NCBI GenBank assembly: GCA_009760855.2
Contig: WPIO01000152.1
Coordinates: forward strand, 639,501-703,500
Origin: Cristatella mucedo
Taxonomy: Eukaryota > Bryozoa > Phylactolaemata > Cristatellidae
Length of the DNA: 64,000 bases
Direction of reading: 5' to 3'
Numbering within the stretch: position 1 is the first letter of the stretch; every line of letters starts with the position of its first letter. Below are positions 41,501 to 53,900 of this stretch, one piece after another. Made by a program: the position numbers and the translations under genes. The notes beneath the pieces were generated by a model. The model saw nothing but the letters and a program-made list of their open reading frames with translations. It was not told where the DNA came from and did no database searches.

Positions 41501-44284
41501 GCTCGGCTCGATCGGTCAGCTCGGCTCGGCTCGATCAGTCGGCTCGGCTCGGCTCGATTGGTCAGCTCGGCTCGGCTCGATCGGTCAGCTCGGCTCGGCT
41601 CGGCTCGATCAGTCAGCTCGGCTCGGCTCGATCGGTCAGTCCGGCTCGGCTCGGCTCGATCAGTCAGCTCGGCTCGGCTCGATCGGTCAGCTCGGCTCGG
41701 CTCGGCTCGATTGGTCAGCTCGGCTCGGCTCGATCGGTCAGCCCGGCTCGGCTCGGCTCGATCAGTCAGCTCGGCTCGATCGGTCGGCTCGGCTCGGCTC
41801 GATCGGTCGGCTCGGCTCGGCTCGATCGCTCAGCCCGGCTCGGCTCGATCGGTCAGCTCGGCTCGATCGGTCGACTCGGCTCGGCTCTATCGGTCGGCTC
41901 GGCTCGGCTCGATCGCTCAGCCCGGCTCGGCTCGATCAGTCAGCTCGGCTCGATCGGTTGGCTCGGCTCGGCTCGATCGGTCAGCTCGGCTCGGCTCGAT
42001 CGGTCGGCTCGGCTCGGCTCGATCGGTCAGCCCGGCTCGGCTCGGCTCGATCGGTCAGCTCGGCTCGGCTCGATCGGTCAGCTCGGCTCGGCTCGATCAG
42101 TCAGCTCGGCTCGGCTCGATCGGTCAGCTCGGCTCGGCTCGATCAGTCGGCTCGGCTCGGCTCGATTGGTCAGCTCGGCTCGGCTCGATCGGTCAGCTCG
42201 GCTCGGCTCGGCTCGATTGGTCAGCTCGGCTCGGCTCGACCCGTCAGCTCGGCTCGGCTCGGCTCGATCAGTCAGCTCGGCTCGGCTCGGCTCGGCTCGC
42301 TCATCGATCGGTCAGCTCGGCTCGGCTCGATCAGTCAGCTCGGCTCGGCTCGATTGGTCAGCTCGGCTCGGCTCGATCGGTCAGCTCGGCTCGGCTCGGC
42401 TCGATCAGTCAGCTCGGCTCGATCGGTCAGCTCGGCTCGGCTCGATCGGTCGGCTCGGCTCGGCTCGATCGGTCAGGTCAGCCGGCTCGGCTCGGCTCGA
42501 TCGGTCAGCTCGGCTCGGCTCGATCGGTCAGCTCGGCTCGGCTCGATTGGTCAGCTCGGCTCGGCTCGGCTCGATCGGTCAGCTCGGCTCGGCTCGGCTC
42601 GATCAGTCAGCTCGGCTCGATCGGTCGACTCGGCTCGGCTCGATCAGTCAGCTCGGCTCGGCTCGATCGGTCAGCCCGGCTCGGCTCGGCTCGATCAGTC
42701 AGCTCGGCTCGGCTCGATCGGTCAGCTCGGCTCGGCTCGGCTCGATCGGTCAGCTCGGCTCGGCTCGATCAGTCGGCTCGGCTCGGCTCGATCAGTCAGC
42801 TCGGCTCGATCGGTCGACTCGGCTCGGCTCGATCGGTCGGCTCGGCTCGGCTCGGCTCGATCGGTCAGCTCGGCTCGGCTCGGCTCGATCAGTCAGCTCG
42901 GCTCGGCTCGATCGGTCAGCTCGGCTCGGCTCGATCGGTCGGCTCGGCTCGGCTCGATCGGTCAGCTCGGCTCGGCTCGATCGGTCGGCTCGGCTCGGCT
43001 CGATCGGTCAGCCCGGCTCGGCTCGGCTCGATCGGTCAGCTCGGCTCGGCTCGATCGGTCAGCTCGGCTCGGCTCGGTCAGCTCGGCTCGGCTCGGCTCG
43101 ATCAGTCAGCTCGGCTCGGCTCGATCGGTCAGCTCGATCGGCTCGGCTCTCGGCTCGCTCGGCTCGGGTCAGCTCGCTCGGTCGGCTCGGTCGGCTCGGC
43201 TCGGCTCGATCGGTCTCGGCTCGGCTCGGCTCGCTCGGCTCGGCTCGGCTCGGCTCGATCGGTCAGCTCGGCTCGGCTCGGCTCGATCGGTCAGCTCGGC
43301 TCGGCTCGGTCAGCTCGGCTCGGCTCGATCAGTCGGCTCGGCTCGGCTCGATCGGTCAGCTCGGCTCGGCTCGATCGATCGGTCAGCTCGGCTCGGCTCG
43401 ATCGGTCAGCTCGGCTCGGCTCGATCGGCTCGGCTCGGATCGAGCTCGGCTCGGCTCGGCTCGGCTCGATCAGTCGGCTCGGCTCGGCTCGATCGGTCAG
43501 CTCGGCTCGGCTCGATCGGTCGGCTCGGCTCGGCTCGATCGGTCGGCTCGGCTCGGCTCGGCTCGGCTCGATCGGTCGGCTCGGCTCGGCTCGATCGGTC
43601 AGCTCGGCTCGGCTCGATCGGTCAGCTCGGCTCGGCTCGATCAGTCAGCTCGGCTCGGCTCGATCGGTCAGCTCGGCTCGGCTCGATCAGTCGGCTCGGC
43701 TCGGCTCGATTGGTCAGCTCGGCTCGGCTCGATCAGTCAGCTCGGCTCGGCTCGATCGGTCAGCTCGGCTCGGCTCGATCAGTCGGCTCGGCTCGGCTCG
43801 ATTGGTCAGCTCGGCTCGGCTCGATCGGTCAGCTCGGCTCGGCTCGGCTCGATCAGTCAGCTCGGCTTGGCTCGATCGGTCAGCTCGGCTCGGCTCGGCT
43901 CGATCAGTCAGCTCGGCTCGGCTCGATCAGTCAGCTCGGCTCGGCTCGGCTCGATCGGTCAGCTCGGCTCGGCTCGATCGGTCAGCTCGGCTCGGCTCGG
44001 CTCGATCAGTCAGCTCGGCTCGGCTCGATCAGTCAGCTCGGCTCGGCTCGGCTCGGCTCGATTGGTCAGCTCGGCTCGGCTCGGCTCGGCTCGGCTCGGC
44101 TCGATCGGTCGGCTCGGCTCGGCTCGATCGGTCAGCTCGGCTCGGCTCGATCGGTCAGCTCGGCTCGGCTCGATCAGTCAGCTCGGCTCGGCTCGATTGG
44201 TCAGCTCGGCTCGGCTCGGCACGCTCGATCAGTCGGCTCGGCTCGGCTCGATCGGTCAGCTCGGCTCGGCTCGGCTCGATCAGT
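35517..44284 (+). repeat. 8.8-kb CpG-rich satellite, unit 13+5n bp
   Basis: About 400 units, each a 13-bp core CTCGATCGGTCAG followed by one to five copies of CTCGG, so unit lengths are mostly 18, 23 and 28 bp. Core variants (GATCAGTCAG, GATTGGTCAG, GATCGGTCGG) and a CCCGG pentamer variant are interspersed throughout. The array is tidy from 35,517 to about 43,070, scrambled at about 43,080-43,460, then tidy again to 44,284. The plus strand carries no stop in the unit in any frame, so frames of about 2,960 codons cover it. I do not call these as genes. Confidence 0.97.
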
Positions 44285-46200
44285 CACAATACAGATATAA
44301 TATTTTCATAATCCACACATAATTCACCTATAATCCACACAAAATCTACTTTTAATCTTTCCATGATCCATTTACAACATATAGGTAACTTGCATGGACC
44401 TTTCGCACAATCGACTCTGCATGCATCGAATCGCCTCTGTTTGACTTTCAAAGACCTTCTGTCGAGCGTGGTATCGGCTGCAGTATCGTCAGTCAGTATC
44501 AAAAGGTCGGTCCACCCGCTTGCACCAACCTAATCAACCCTTTCACTCGATCTTGCTGTGTGCTCTCTCACCACCCGCTCTTCAGCAACCAGCCGGAAGC
44601 CGTTCCTCGGACTCCAGTGAAAAATTTAGCTGTTCGAATGCTTAGTATTGACGCACCAAATGCTTGCAATTTCCTGCCGGCTCCGGCGTCTCAAGCATTG
44701 GCTTGCATCGCATAAGCCTCAGCTACAGATGCGTTATTTCCGCTAAGCTGTCCCTCAGAATAATCAATTTCTCTTCTTAACCCTTGCCGTGTCCCTTGTT
44801 TGCTTGCATCATTTACTTATAATTGAACCATACATCATGTAAAATCTATTCGTAATTTACATATAATCTACCAATAAACCAGATACACTCCACTCATAAT
44901 TCAATACTAGTCCACTCATAATCGGCCATTTATCTGTTCATAAATCGATAATAAGCTAGTCATAAGACGTAACCTAGTTATAATCTACATGTAATCATCT
45001 CATAATCCATCTATAATCCTATGAGTATTCGAACGTATAATCCACTAATAATATGTATATAATTGACACATAATCTATACATAATATTGTCATAATCAAT
45101 ATATGATTCACCTATAACCCACACATAAACTACTTTTAATCTTTATAATATCCAGTTTTAATATACAGACAATTTACACATTGATTTTGCATAATCGATT
45201 TTACGATACTCTTAATTTATTCATTATTTATTTACTAACTATCTACCTGCTATCTACGCATGTTCGACCTACAATTTAGTCATAGTTCATATGTGTGCGC
45301 TTCATGCGTACAATTGAAATCCGTCCGGAAAGGCATTCCGCCATCTGAAAACTTATTTTGACTCCCGCCGTTATTCTTATCGTTCCCTTGAATAACCATT
45401 TAAGTACTTTATAATTTTCGAAGAGGTTGAATCCCGTTTCTAAGGGCACGGGGCAAAGAAGCCCTTTTCAAATTTTGGTACATTTCTCAGTCTTAAAGGG
45501 TCATTGTACATGCCCGAGCGTTCCGCCTCGATGGGATTTTCAACGGTACGGTGTAACTTAAGAAACTTTATCCACGAACAACAAGAATATAACCTTCGGG
45601 TAAGGTCAATTGAGATGTCAGTTCTTTGTCACAATCTTAAAAAATGCCGACAAAGTCTCGGTGAGAATGCAAGAAGGGTTGCCGATATTTTTTCAAGCCC
45701 AGCATATGTCTGCTCCTTCGTGGAAGTGTTACGGCTCAAAACCGCTAGTCAACGTCTGTCACGTGTGCATCAAGATTAATGCATTTGCATCGTTTAGAAC
45801 TCCGCGACTCGTCCGTTAGTATTCCGAAACATGAGCAACACTGAGCAGCTTGTACGCTATTTCTTACACTGCGTAGCTCTAAAATCGCATCACGTGTGTT
45901 CGACTTTCAATGACCTTCGGTCAAGCATCGTATCGACTCCAGCATCGTCTGTCAACAGCAAAAGGCCGCTCCATCCGCTTGCACCAACCAACGTACTTAA
46001 CTCTTTCACTCGATCTTGCCGTATGCTCTCTCACCAGCCGCTCTTCAGCAACCAGTGGAAAGCCGTACCTCGGACTCCACAGGCAAATTTAACTAATTGA
46101 ATATTCAGTTGCGACGCAACAAATGTTAGCAATTTCCTACCGGCTTCTGCGTCCCCTGCATCGGCTTGCAGCACGTAAGCCTCAGCTATTAGGATTCACT
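44285..46200. repeat. AT-rich degenerate minisatellite with ~310-bp direct repeats
   Basis: 44,290-44,390 and 44,815-45,280 are built from diverged 'cataatccac'/'cataatctat' units. Two longer direct repeats lie at about 44,420-44,730 and 45,880-46,188, sharing 'ttgactttcaaagaccttc', 'ccgcttgcaccaacc', 'tctcaccacccgctcttcag' and 'cgtaagcctcagcta' with mismatches. 45,290-45,880 is otherwise unassigned. Confidence 0.7.
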
Positions 46201-47125
46201 AAGAGAGTTCGCTTCGCGACGGCACGATTTACCAGCGGAGGAAAAGCGGACGAGAAGAAAAAATGGAGCGCTCACCGCTCATTCGGGCCCGCGGAACGCC
46301 GATGACGTACGTCGGAGAAGCGAGCGGAGCACTCATTTCCAATCAACCGCGAGGCGGCGACACTCACTGATCGCTGTGAGCCAGGGCAGTCCCGACGGGT
46401 GCCGCACGCCGTACGCCGTGGTCAAAGCAGCGACTGCGGCGAGCGCCGCGCGGACGACCGACTGAAGGCCAGCGGAGACCTACACTGCGGCGGACGTCCT
46501 CACTCCGACACTCGGGCTCACAAATTACTCGAGCCCATCGCACGGTCGACGCGTCGGCGTTGGCAGATGGCCGATCGCCCGGCGCCGTCATTTATTTCCC
46601 AGCTCTGCCTCCGGACGCCGACGTGCAGGGCGCGGCCGCTTGCAGCCTGCGGCTAGCCGCGCGGGCGAGCGCCGGCTCGCATGCGACGCGAACGCGGCAG
46701 CGCGCAGCGGCCAGACAGAAGGCCAGCCTTCCGACCCGAGGCTCTTCGGCGCGCGAAGGCGCAGCAGACGTGCCGCCGCCGCCGCCGCCGCCGCCCCAGC
46801 CGTTTCGGAAGGGCGGATAACTGATGGCACGCGTCCCGGCCAGGCACCCTGTCAGCTCCACCCACCTGCTGGTCATGGCCGAATGCAGAGCGGGCGAAAA
46901 GCGGGCGGTCTTTTCTGTCGCCAGTGCGTCGATCCTTTTGTTGTTCTCAGCAGCCTCGCGACGTTCTCGGGTCGGAGAGCGATCGCGACCAAAAGGTCTA
47001 AATGGGCAAGCCGGCACTTGAAGAGCGGCTGGCCGCTAATATAGTCGCGTGTGCTCGCTCGCTGGTACCGAGCGGCTCGTTCGCGATTGAGCGGCGGGCA
47101 GATCGGCCAAGCAGCGGTTGGCACT
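46200..47125 (+). promoter_or_regulatory. CpG island, presumed promoter and 5' UTR of the mucin-like gene
   Basis: Abrupt rise in GC and CpG directly upstream of the signal-peptide exon, with a (GCC)n run at about 46,772-46,797. A TATA-like 'taatata' lies at 47,037-47,043, 83 bp before the ATG. The large overlapping frames on both strands look like GC-bias artefacts. Confidence 0.45.
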
Positions 47126-47231
47126 ATGGCCGCAGCCAAGAGGGGTGCGCTGCTGCTGCCGCCGCTCATCGCGGCAGTCAGCCTGCAGCTGCTGCTGCTG
47201 CAGCTGGCGCTCGTCCGACACGCCACCGGAG
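47126..47231 (+). CDS. Mucin-like gene exon 1 (signal peptide)
   Basis: The ATG has a good context (A at -3, G at +4). It starts MAAAKRGALLLPPLIAA and continues with a Leu/Gln-rich hydrophobic core to HATG, a textbook signal peptide with a basic n-region. Donor GGAG|GTAGGC leaves phase 1. The frame stays open past the donor to 47,383, but that sequence loses any pattern. Confidence 0.6.
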
Positions 47232-50095
47232 GTAGGCGCTTCTCGCGCGCTCGCGCCGAGCGCAGACCAGTCGTCGCTGGCTGGCGCGCGCGGTTCGGCT
47301 TGGATGGCGAGCCCGTGCTTCGGACCGCAAGCTTCGGACCCGGTGGGCTGGCAGAGGGTGCGGAGGTGGCCAGGCGAGGTTGAGCGGCGGCGGCGGCGGC
47401 GGCGGCAAAGGGCCAAGCTCATGGCAGTCGCCTCCGTCGTCGGGCAAAGAGAACGAGGGTGGCGGGCGCGCCGACGATCTCGCGTCCAACTCGGCTTAGA
47501 AGGCGCATCGGAGAAAAATCGACGTGGCTCTCGCAGCTCTTTTTGTGAGCTCCGCGCACGCGCGCGCAAGGCAGCGGTCGCCGCGTGCGTACGTCTGCGA
47601 CTGCCCGACGCTCAGAGCGGCGCTCGCCACAAGCGCACTTAATAATAATAGCAATAATAATACATTTGTTATAGCACCCTCAGAAAACTTGGTCACTTTC
47701 TAGGCACTTTACATCTGCTGCAAAGGAAGCACGGTCAAATGGTTAGCGGTATCATGCTCAATGAGCAACAGGCGTAACGTGGTTAGAGGTAACATGCACA
47801 GGATAGCCGTGCAAAAATGGTTAGCAGCATGCACATGCACAGTGTCAGCACGCTTAGCACGCGTCCAGCTGTTTCGTCTTCGCCGCGGAACGTTTGGTGC
47901 CGATCGCTACTGATCAGGGTCCAGCAATGATCCCGCTTCGTGCTTGGGAAGATTCGCGCGGAATGGATGGAAACTTACACCACTCTGGACGTCCTCACTC
48001 GGACCCTTTGCCTCTCTATACCTGACCCTATTCCTTCCCCATCCCTTCTCTATTCTTTCTCTATCCTTCTCTATCCCCATCCTTACCACATCTCTATAAT
48101 AATAATAATATTAAAAAAGCTGATTTAACAGCCTCATTTTTATAGCGGAAGAAGAGTCTTAACGGCTATCACCGCCGCTTGCAGTTGGCAGTAAAGGATC
48201 GCCCACTGCAGGATTCAATCCCACAGCCTCGGTCGTGAAGAAGAACAAGGAGCTTACTTCATGGACTATCGCGGAATCCATTCCCTATCCCTATCCCTAT
48301 CCTTACTATATTCCTATCCTTACCCTATACCTATCCCTCCCCTATCAATATTCTTCGCCGTTTTGCTATGGTTCCCCAAATGACCGGCCACGGGCTCTCT
48401 ACCGCCTTGGACCAGCGTCGTTATGCTGTTGCTTTTAAGTAATAAAAGAAAAACCCCAAGCAAGAAGAAGGTGAGAATATGCAAACGTTTCCTCTAGCGC
48501 GTGACCAGTGCTCCGGTTGTCGAAAGCGACATGTCAGCGAGCTGTGATTAGTGAGCACTGCGATCTCAGCTGCGATCGCAGCGGCGTTCTTAGCACTTTT
48601 GCGAAAGTACGGTCCCATTACTAGCTTCAAGATCTCGCTATACGATGCGATTAATTCAACGGTACAGGAGAATTCGATGCAATAGATACTCTGCAATCTC
48701 CCTCGCTACGAGTTCCGGGCCTTGGCCCAGCGGTGACGACGTGCTCTCTCGCACTCCGCTACCCAGCGTCGCGGGTTCAAGCTCCCTCAGCCGCCTGCAG
48801 CTCCCTGCTGCTGTCAGCTGCAGGCGGCGGAACGGTGAACATTCAGGCTCTTCTTCTCCTTCTTCCAATGGCGGATGCGCGAGGCAGTTGAAAAAAAAAG
48901 AAAAAAAAGAGAAGCAGAAGAAGCAGCCGCTCCGCTTTCCTGTTTCTTTTCGCGCGCGCGAAAGCCCGTCGAGTTTCGCGCTCCGTGAGCGCTGCTACCA
49001 TCTCGTTCGCAGTTGCAGTGTCGGCTCCAGCTTGGGGACCACTCGTCGTCGTCGCGAGCGCGCTCACTTCCACCAAAAAAAGCTCTTTACCATCGCTGGC
49101 CACTTTCTTGCGCTTCTCTTTGGGAACGACTGTCGTCTGCTCGAAGGCTCGCTCCGCTCAGCACGCGACAGTGCGGCGGCTGCTGCTGCTGCATTATGGG
49201 AACGACTGTCGTCTGCTCGAAGGCTCGCTCCACTCAGCACGCGATAGTGCGGCCGCTGCGGCTGCTGCATTATCGCTGCGCGCGGCCTAGCGCCCACGAC
49301 ACCTGAGCCCCCGCTGCCGCCGCCGCCGCCGCTTCTTTCGTGCGTCTTCCGCTGACGCAGCAGATTCTATCAGCTGATGCCGTCCGTCCATTTTGTCACC
49401 CGCCCGCCAGCGCGCCGGCAGTAAGCTAATTGCCGGCGTCGCATCGGTCCACTTCTTCGTCCGCAGCACCGGAAGCGCAGCGCCCGCCGGCGAGGAATTC
49501 CGCCATTGCCTGCGTCACGGTAAAGCTAATTGCCTGAGCCCAGCAGAAAAGGGCATTCCGGCAACCGCGAATGACGCTGCAGCCCAAAAAAGGTTGCGGT
49601 TGAGGTGGATTTGAGATTTGCAAACAGATCCAATTCCCCGCGCGGCTTCGCGAACGCCGGCAAGCCGCAGGCGGACTGCAAACGTCGTGCTGTTTGCAGT
49701 ACATCGCGCCAATAAAAGGCGCCGAGCGGCAATGATCTCGTTCCGTCAGCTGGTAAGCCAGCAAGAAATAGATGCCCTCCGCATTCAAACAATTGCATCT
49801 TTGCATCACTTACCGGTCTCATTATTGGCGGCGGCGCGCGCGCGCGCCGTCATAAAAACCTCTCAATTGTCCAGCGCTACGCTCAAGCGAGCTGTTACCT
49901 AAACAGCTAGCACCTGGTGCTTAGACTAGGACAGGCCACCAGAAACGCTCAGAAGAAAACACTAGGCACGCCAGACCGCCGGTCAAAGAGCGCAGACGTA
50001 CGGTTGATTACTGAGGACTTTCATTCCTCGTTCATGTGCGCTGCACGTACCTCTTTCTTCCACTCATGACAGGGACACAGGAAAAGAGAGAGAGA

Positions 50096-50169
<74 letters not shown>

Positions 50170-50871
50170 GTAGCTCGGTTGATGTTACAAAAAACAGCGC
50201 ACTTTCGCCGTATAAGTAGCAGGTGCTGTCTTTCCGGACAACGATAGCACAAAGAAGCGACACTCGCTCTTCTAACTTGGTTGAGAATCCGCCCCTCGAG
50301 AGGTCTCTTGGAAAGAAGGGAGAAAGCCACTAAAGGGCTAAACCAGCCTTGAAGTCGATGCGCTGCTCAGGACTAGGAGCCGGTGCAGGTCGGCAAGAAG
50401 TGGTGTGACGTGGCAACTGCGACCCTTGCAGCAGACAAGCCTGGCTGCAGAGCTTTGTACCCACTGTAAGCGCCAGTTTTCCCAGGCCGGCAGATCAGCA
50501 AGCAGTGAGTTGCAAACGTCGAGACGGCATGTCACAAACGCACGGAGCAATGTGGATCTAGGATCCCTGTCCAAGCAAGCCCGAATGTTAGCAATGTCAT
50601 GTAGCTGCTAATAGGTAGACCTTACTCGAGACCCTATCGTGCGGGTACGACGACCGGGACTAGTGAGGTGGTCGACGTCGGAGGGTTCGAAACGGTCGCC
50701 ATGCGGCAGCACTAGGCGCTACGACCGTCACAATGCGCGCAGTGCGGCCGTCTTCAGCAGCAGAAATGCGGCGAAAACCAACGCTTCAAATTTTGCTATC
50801 AATATATAGCCGAGGCTAAGTCAGAAGCGCGGCGCTCGCGTCTGTCGTCGCCGCAAAGTTAACAAATGAGT

Positions 50872-50969
<98 letters not shown>

Positions 50970-53900
50970 CTTTGTTGGGCGGTATCTGGAGTGGCTTGCA
51001 TGTATTTCTGCGGAGTTTCGTTAGAGCCTTCTGGCTAACATTTCGCAGGCCGTCGCATGAACTTTCAAGAAATTCCGTCTGCAGCGCATCGAAAAAATAG
51101 CGGAGTTCACTGTTTGGGTGAAGAGAGAAATTTTTGTACTGAAGGCGCTAAACCTAAGCCTGATGGTTTCCTGACTCAATTTAGGAAAATGGATTGTGCC
51201 GTGACTGTTTTGTGATCTCCTTGCTTGTAGGTTTTGGCGAGTGAACGCCCGATGATTTAAGCTGAGGCTGTAAATTAATCAAGTTACGAAATGGCTAGCC
51301 TGTACTGTTTCGAACTATAATAACCTCAACTAGTCGCGTCAAAAGTCTCGCAGGCGCAGAGATGCAGCACGCGTCTGCCTGTTACACCACGGCTGGAATG
51401 CTCGAGATTTAAACATAAACAAAGTGACGGCACGACACGTGCTGGGCGATTCGCAGCCACGCGAGTTCGTAGCCTGCAAGCAGCAGTTCGATGCTCCGGT
51501 CGCACGCTTCGCAGCTGGGCGTTGGCGTATCAATCGACGACCAGCGCTGGAAGCGACAGTCACTCACGCGTTGCTGCCGTTCGTAGAAGGCGTAGGCGGC
51601 TCGCGACGCTTGATTAAAAAGCTTACAGCGGCACTACGCCGATGCTAGCGTGGCGTGCGCGCACGCGCCGCGAGCAGGCTAAACACGTGACGGCTCGCTA
51701 AGGTTCCTGGTGTCGTCTCAAAGCGAATGCTTGGCGGGGGTCGAGCGCGGGGCCGATGTTGGCCGGCTGCGCGCCGGCTTCGCGGCGCCACGGTAGAGGC
51801 CCGGGGGGGGACTGGACCGACTGTCTCGTTCAGTGAAGTCTCGCGCAGGACTCGTCCTCAAGCGGCTCATCCGTGCGCGCGAGCTCGGAGGCGAATCTCC
51901 GCTGGCGTCGTGGCGTGGACGCCGCACGTCAAGCTCGCGCAGCAACGCGGCGGTCCGTCTGTGGGGACGTGCCCCCACACATCCGCCACGCCTCGCCTGC
52001 GCGCGAGCGTTTTCGCAGGCCGTCGCCGCTGCCGCCGAACTGCCTTTTGCAACGCCGACTTCATGTGCTCGTTTTCGGCGCGCGCAGCCGAGCTCGTCGC
52101 GTCGCAAGCAGCCACGAAGGGCGGTGGCGGCGGCGCGTGGACTCTACGAACTGCCGCCGTTGACGCTACTGCCGCCGCCGCCGCGGCTCCGGAGGGCGTC
52201 GACGGGAGCGGCGCTCTGCTGCGACCTGCGCCGCCAAGGCGCTTGAGCGGGTGAGAGCGAAGGCCGCGCTGGCGCGACTCTCTTCCCCCGTCGGCTAAAG
52301 CAGCCGCCGGCGCTGTCTCAGTAGGCTGCCGCGGCACAGGGGTCGCCGCGTCATGCGGCGCCCCGCGACGAGCGCCTCGTTCCGGCCGCGGTGAGGCTCC
52401 GGCGCCGCTGCTGGTTTGCATCGCCCCCTCCTGCGCCGCTGCCGCCCCGCGGCGGCGGCGGCGGCGCCAGAAGCAGCGCGCGTTCGGCTCTCGTAACTGG
52501 AAGCAAGAGCTCGTAACTGGCGCGGCGAGCGGTTGCGGCGAGCTGTACGACAGGTGCTGGCTCCGGTGGTAGACGATTGGCGGTCGATTGGCGGAGCCGA
52601 CGCCGACGCCGCAGCCGCGGCTGCAGTAGGCGTAGGTCGGATGGAGGGAGAGACCAGCGGCCGCTGCGTTAGCGACCTTTAGCCCCGGCGCTCCCCGGGC
52701 CTGCGCTCCAGGCGGGGCTACTTGCATCACGACGTCATAGGTCCTGCGGCTCTTAATCCCGAGGCTCTCGACTGCATCGCGCGAGATAGCGGGGTGACCT
52801 GGCGATCGGCGTGCGCGGATTCGTCGCGAGTTTGTAAATAAATCCTGGGCCGAGCCGCTCATCTTACGAGCCCAAACTGAAGTCCGCGTCTTGCACGGTC
52901 AGCCGCGTAAATGCAAATGGCGTCGATTGACATCCGTCAAATGTAGCCGTGGTGCTCGCGGTTGCTGAGCTCACTACTGGAATCGCAGCTATACGCGAGT
53001 GGCGAATGGATTTAGCAGCTGAATGTCGCAGCAGGAGCAGTTGCGGCGGACGTCCTGCGTGACATTCTGGCGCTCAGTGGTGGCAGCGACGGGCAAGTTT
53101 TCGACTCGACCTCAGCACTGGGGCACGTGAAAAGATTTATTTAATTTAGCAAAGGGGACTCGATGCTCAGAACACGCGAGCGTAACGCCATCGCTTAGAG
53201 GGTAAAGGCGCCGGATAATTGGAGATTCGATCCACTCCTCGCTTAAACCGATCTGATCGCGGAGCTGTCTGCTCAGGAAATAATGACGGTGCTGCTGCTC
53301 CAAACTGTCATCGAGTTTCTGCGAGCAGCGATTTCAGCGAAGTGAGCGCGCGACTGAGCTGGACACCAGCACGATGTATAGAGCCGTTGATGCCGCTCCC
53401 ACACGATCCTCGGACCGCTGAGCTCTAACAGAGAGAAAGCGACTGCAAAAACGTGTAGCTAAAGCAAGCATAGTGCACGCGCCTACCCTAAAAATCTCGT
53501 AGCTCCCGCTATGAATGAGCTCGGTGCAAATTTAAAGAATTCGTTCAAATATACTTGGAAATCGAGTCAGAGCAACAAGAAAGCTCGCTGTGCGAACAAA
53601 GCGCCGTGCGTGGCTGCAAATGAACCAACCGTAGCATAGGCACGTACAATTTCTACAGCCGATCTCTCGAACGGCACAAGGAAAAACGAGCCTCTTTCAA
53701 TGAGCTTCTAGTAAAGAACTTTTAATAACGAACACACCGTCATAATTTTGAATAGCGAACCATCACCTTTTTGGGTACAGAGTATTGCGAAAGCTTAAAA
53801 CGCAGGGGGCATCTCGTTTAATATCGTACCGCCGAGTATTCATGTTAGTAACAAAATTTTCTTGGCGTAAAAGATTTACTATTCAAGTTTCTTGTGGTTT

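Larger units (their letters stand above)
48640..49500. other. CpG-rich intron segment
   Basis: CpG-rich unique DNA in intron 1 of the mucin-like gene, with a poly-purine patch at 48,891-48,915, a 76-bp tandem duplication and a (CCG)n run at about 49,310-49,330. No exon with consistent phase was identified. Confidence 0.4.

Noticed and set aside
35517-44284. CRISPR-like array
   Set aside because: Units vary in length by 5 bp and have no unique spacers. The window is clearly eukaryotic.
35406-44322. Open frames of 1,026-2,964 codons encoding SARLGS-type repeats
   Set aside because: They are by-products of a satellite whose unit has no stop on the plus strand. They overlap in several phases, and nothing in the sequence favours translation of one. 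Kept only as a testable finding.
44420-46188. LTR retrotransposon
   Set aside because: Only two diverged direct repeats are present. No gag, pol, primer-binding site or polypurine tract was seen between them, so I do not call an LTR element.
51867-52862. 331-codon minus-strand frame
   Set aside because: Antisense to the proposed exon 2 region, with Ala/Arg/Pro composition typical of GC-rich DNA and no recognisable motif.
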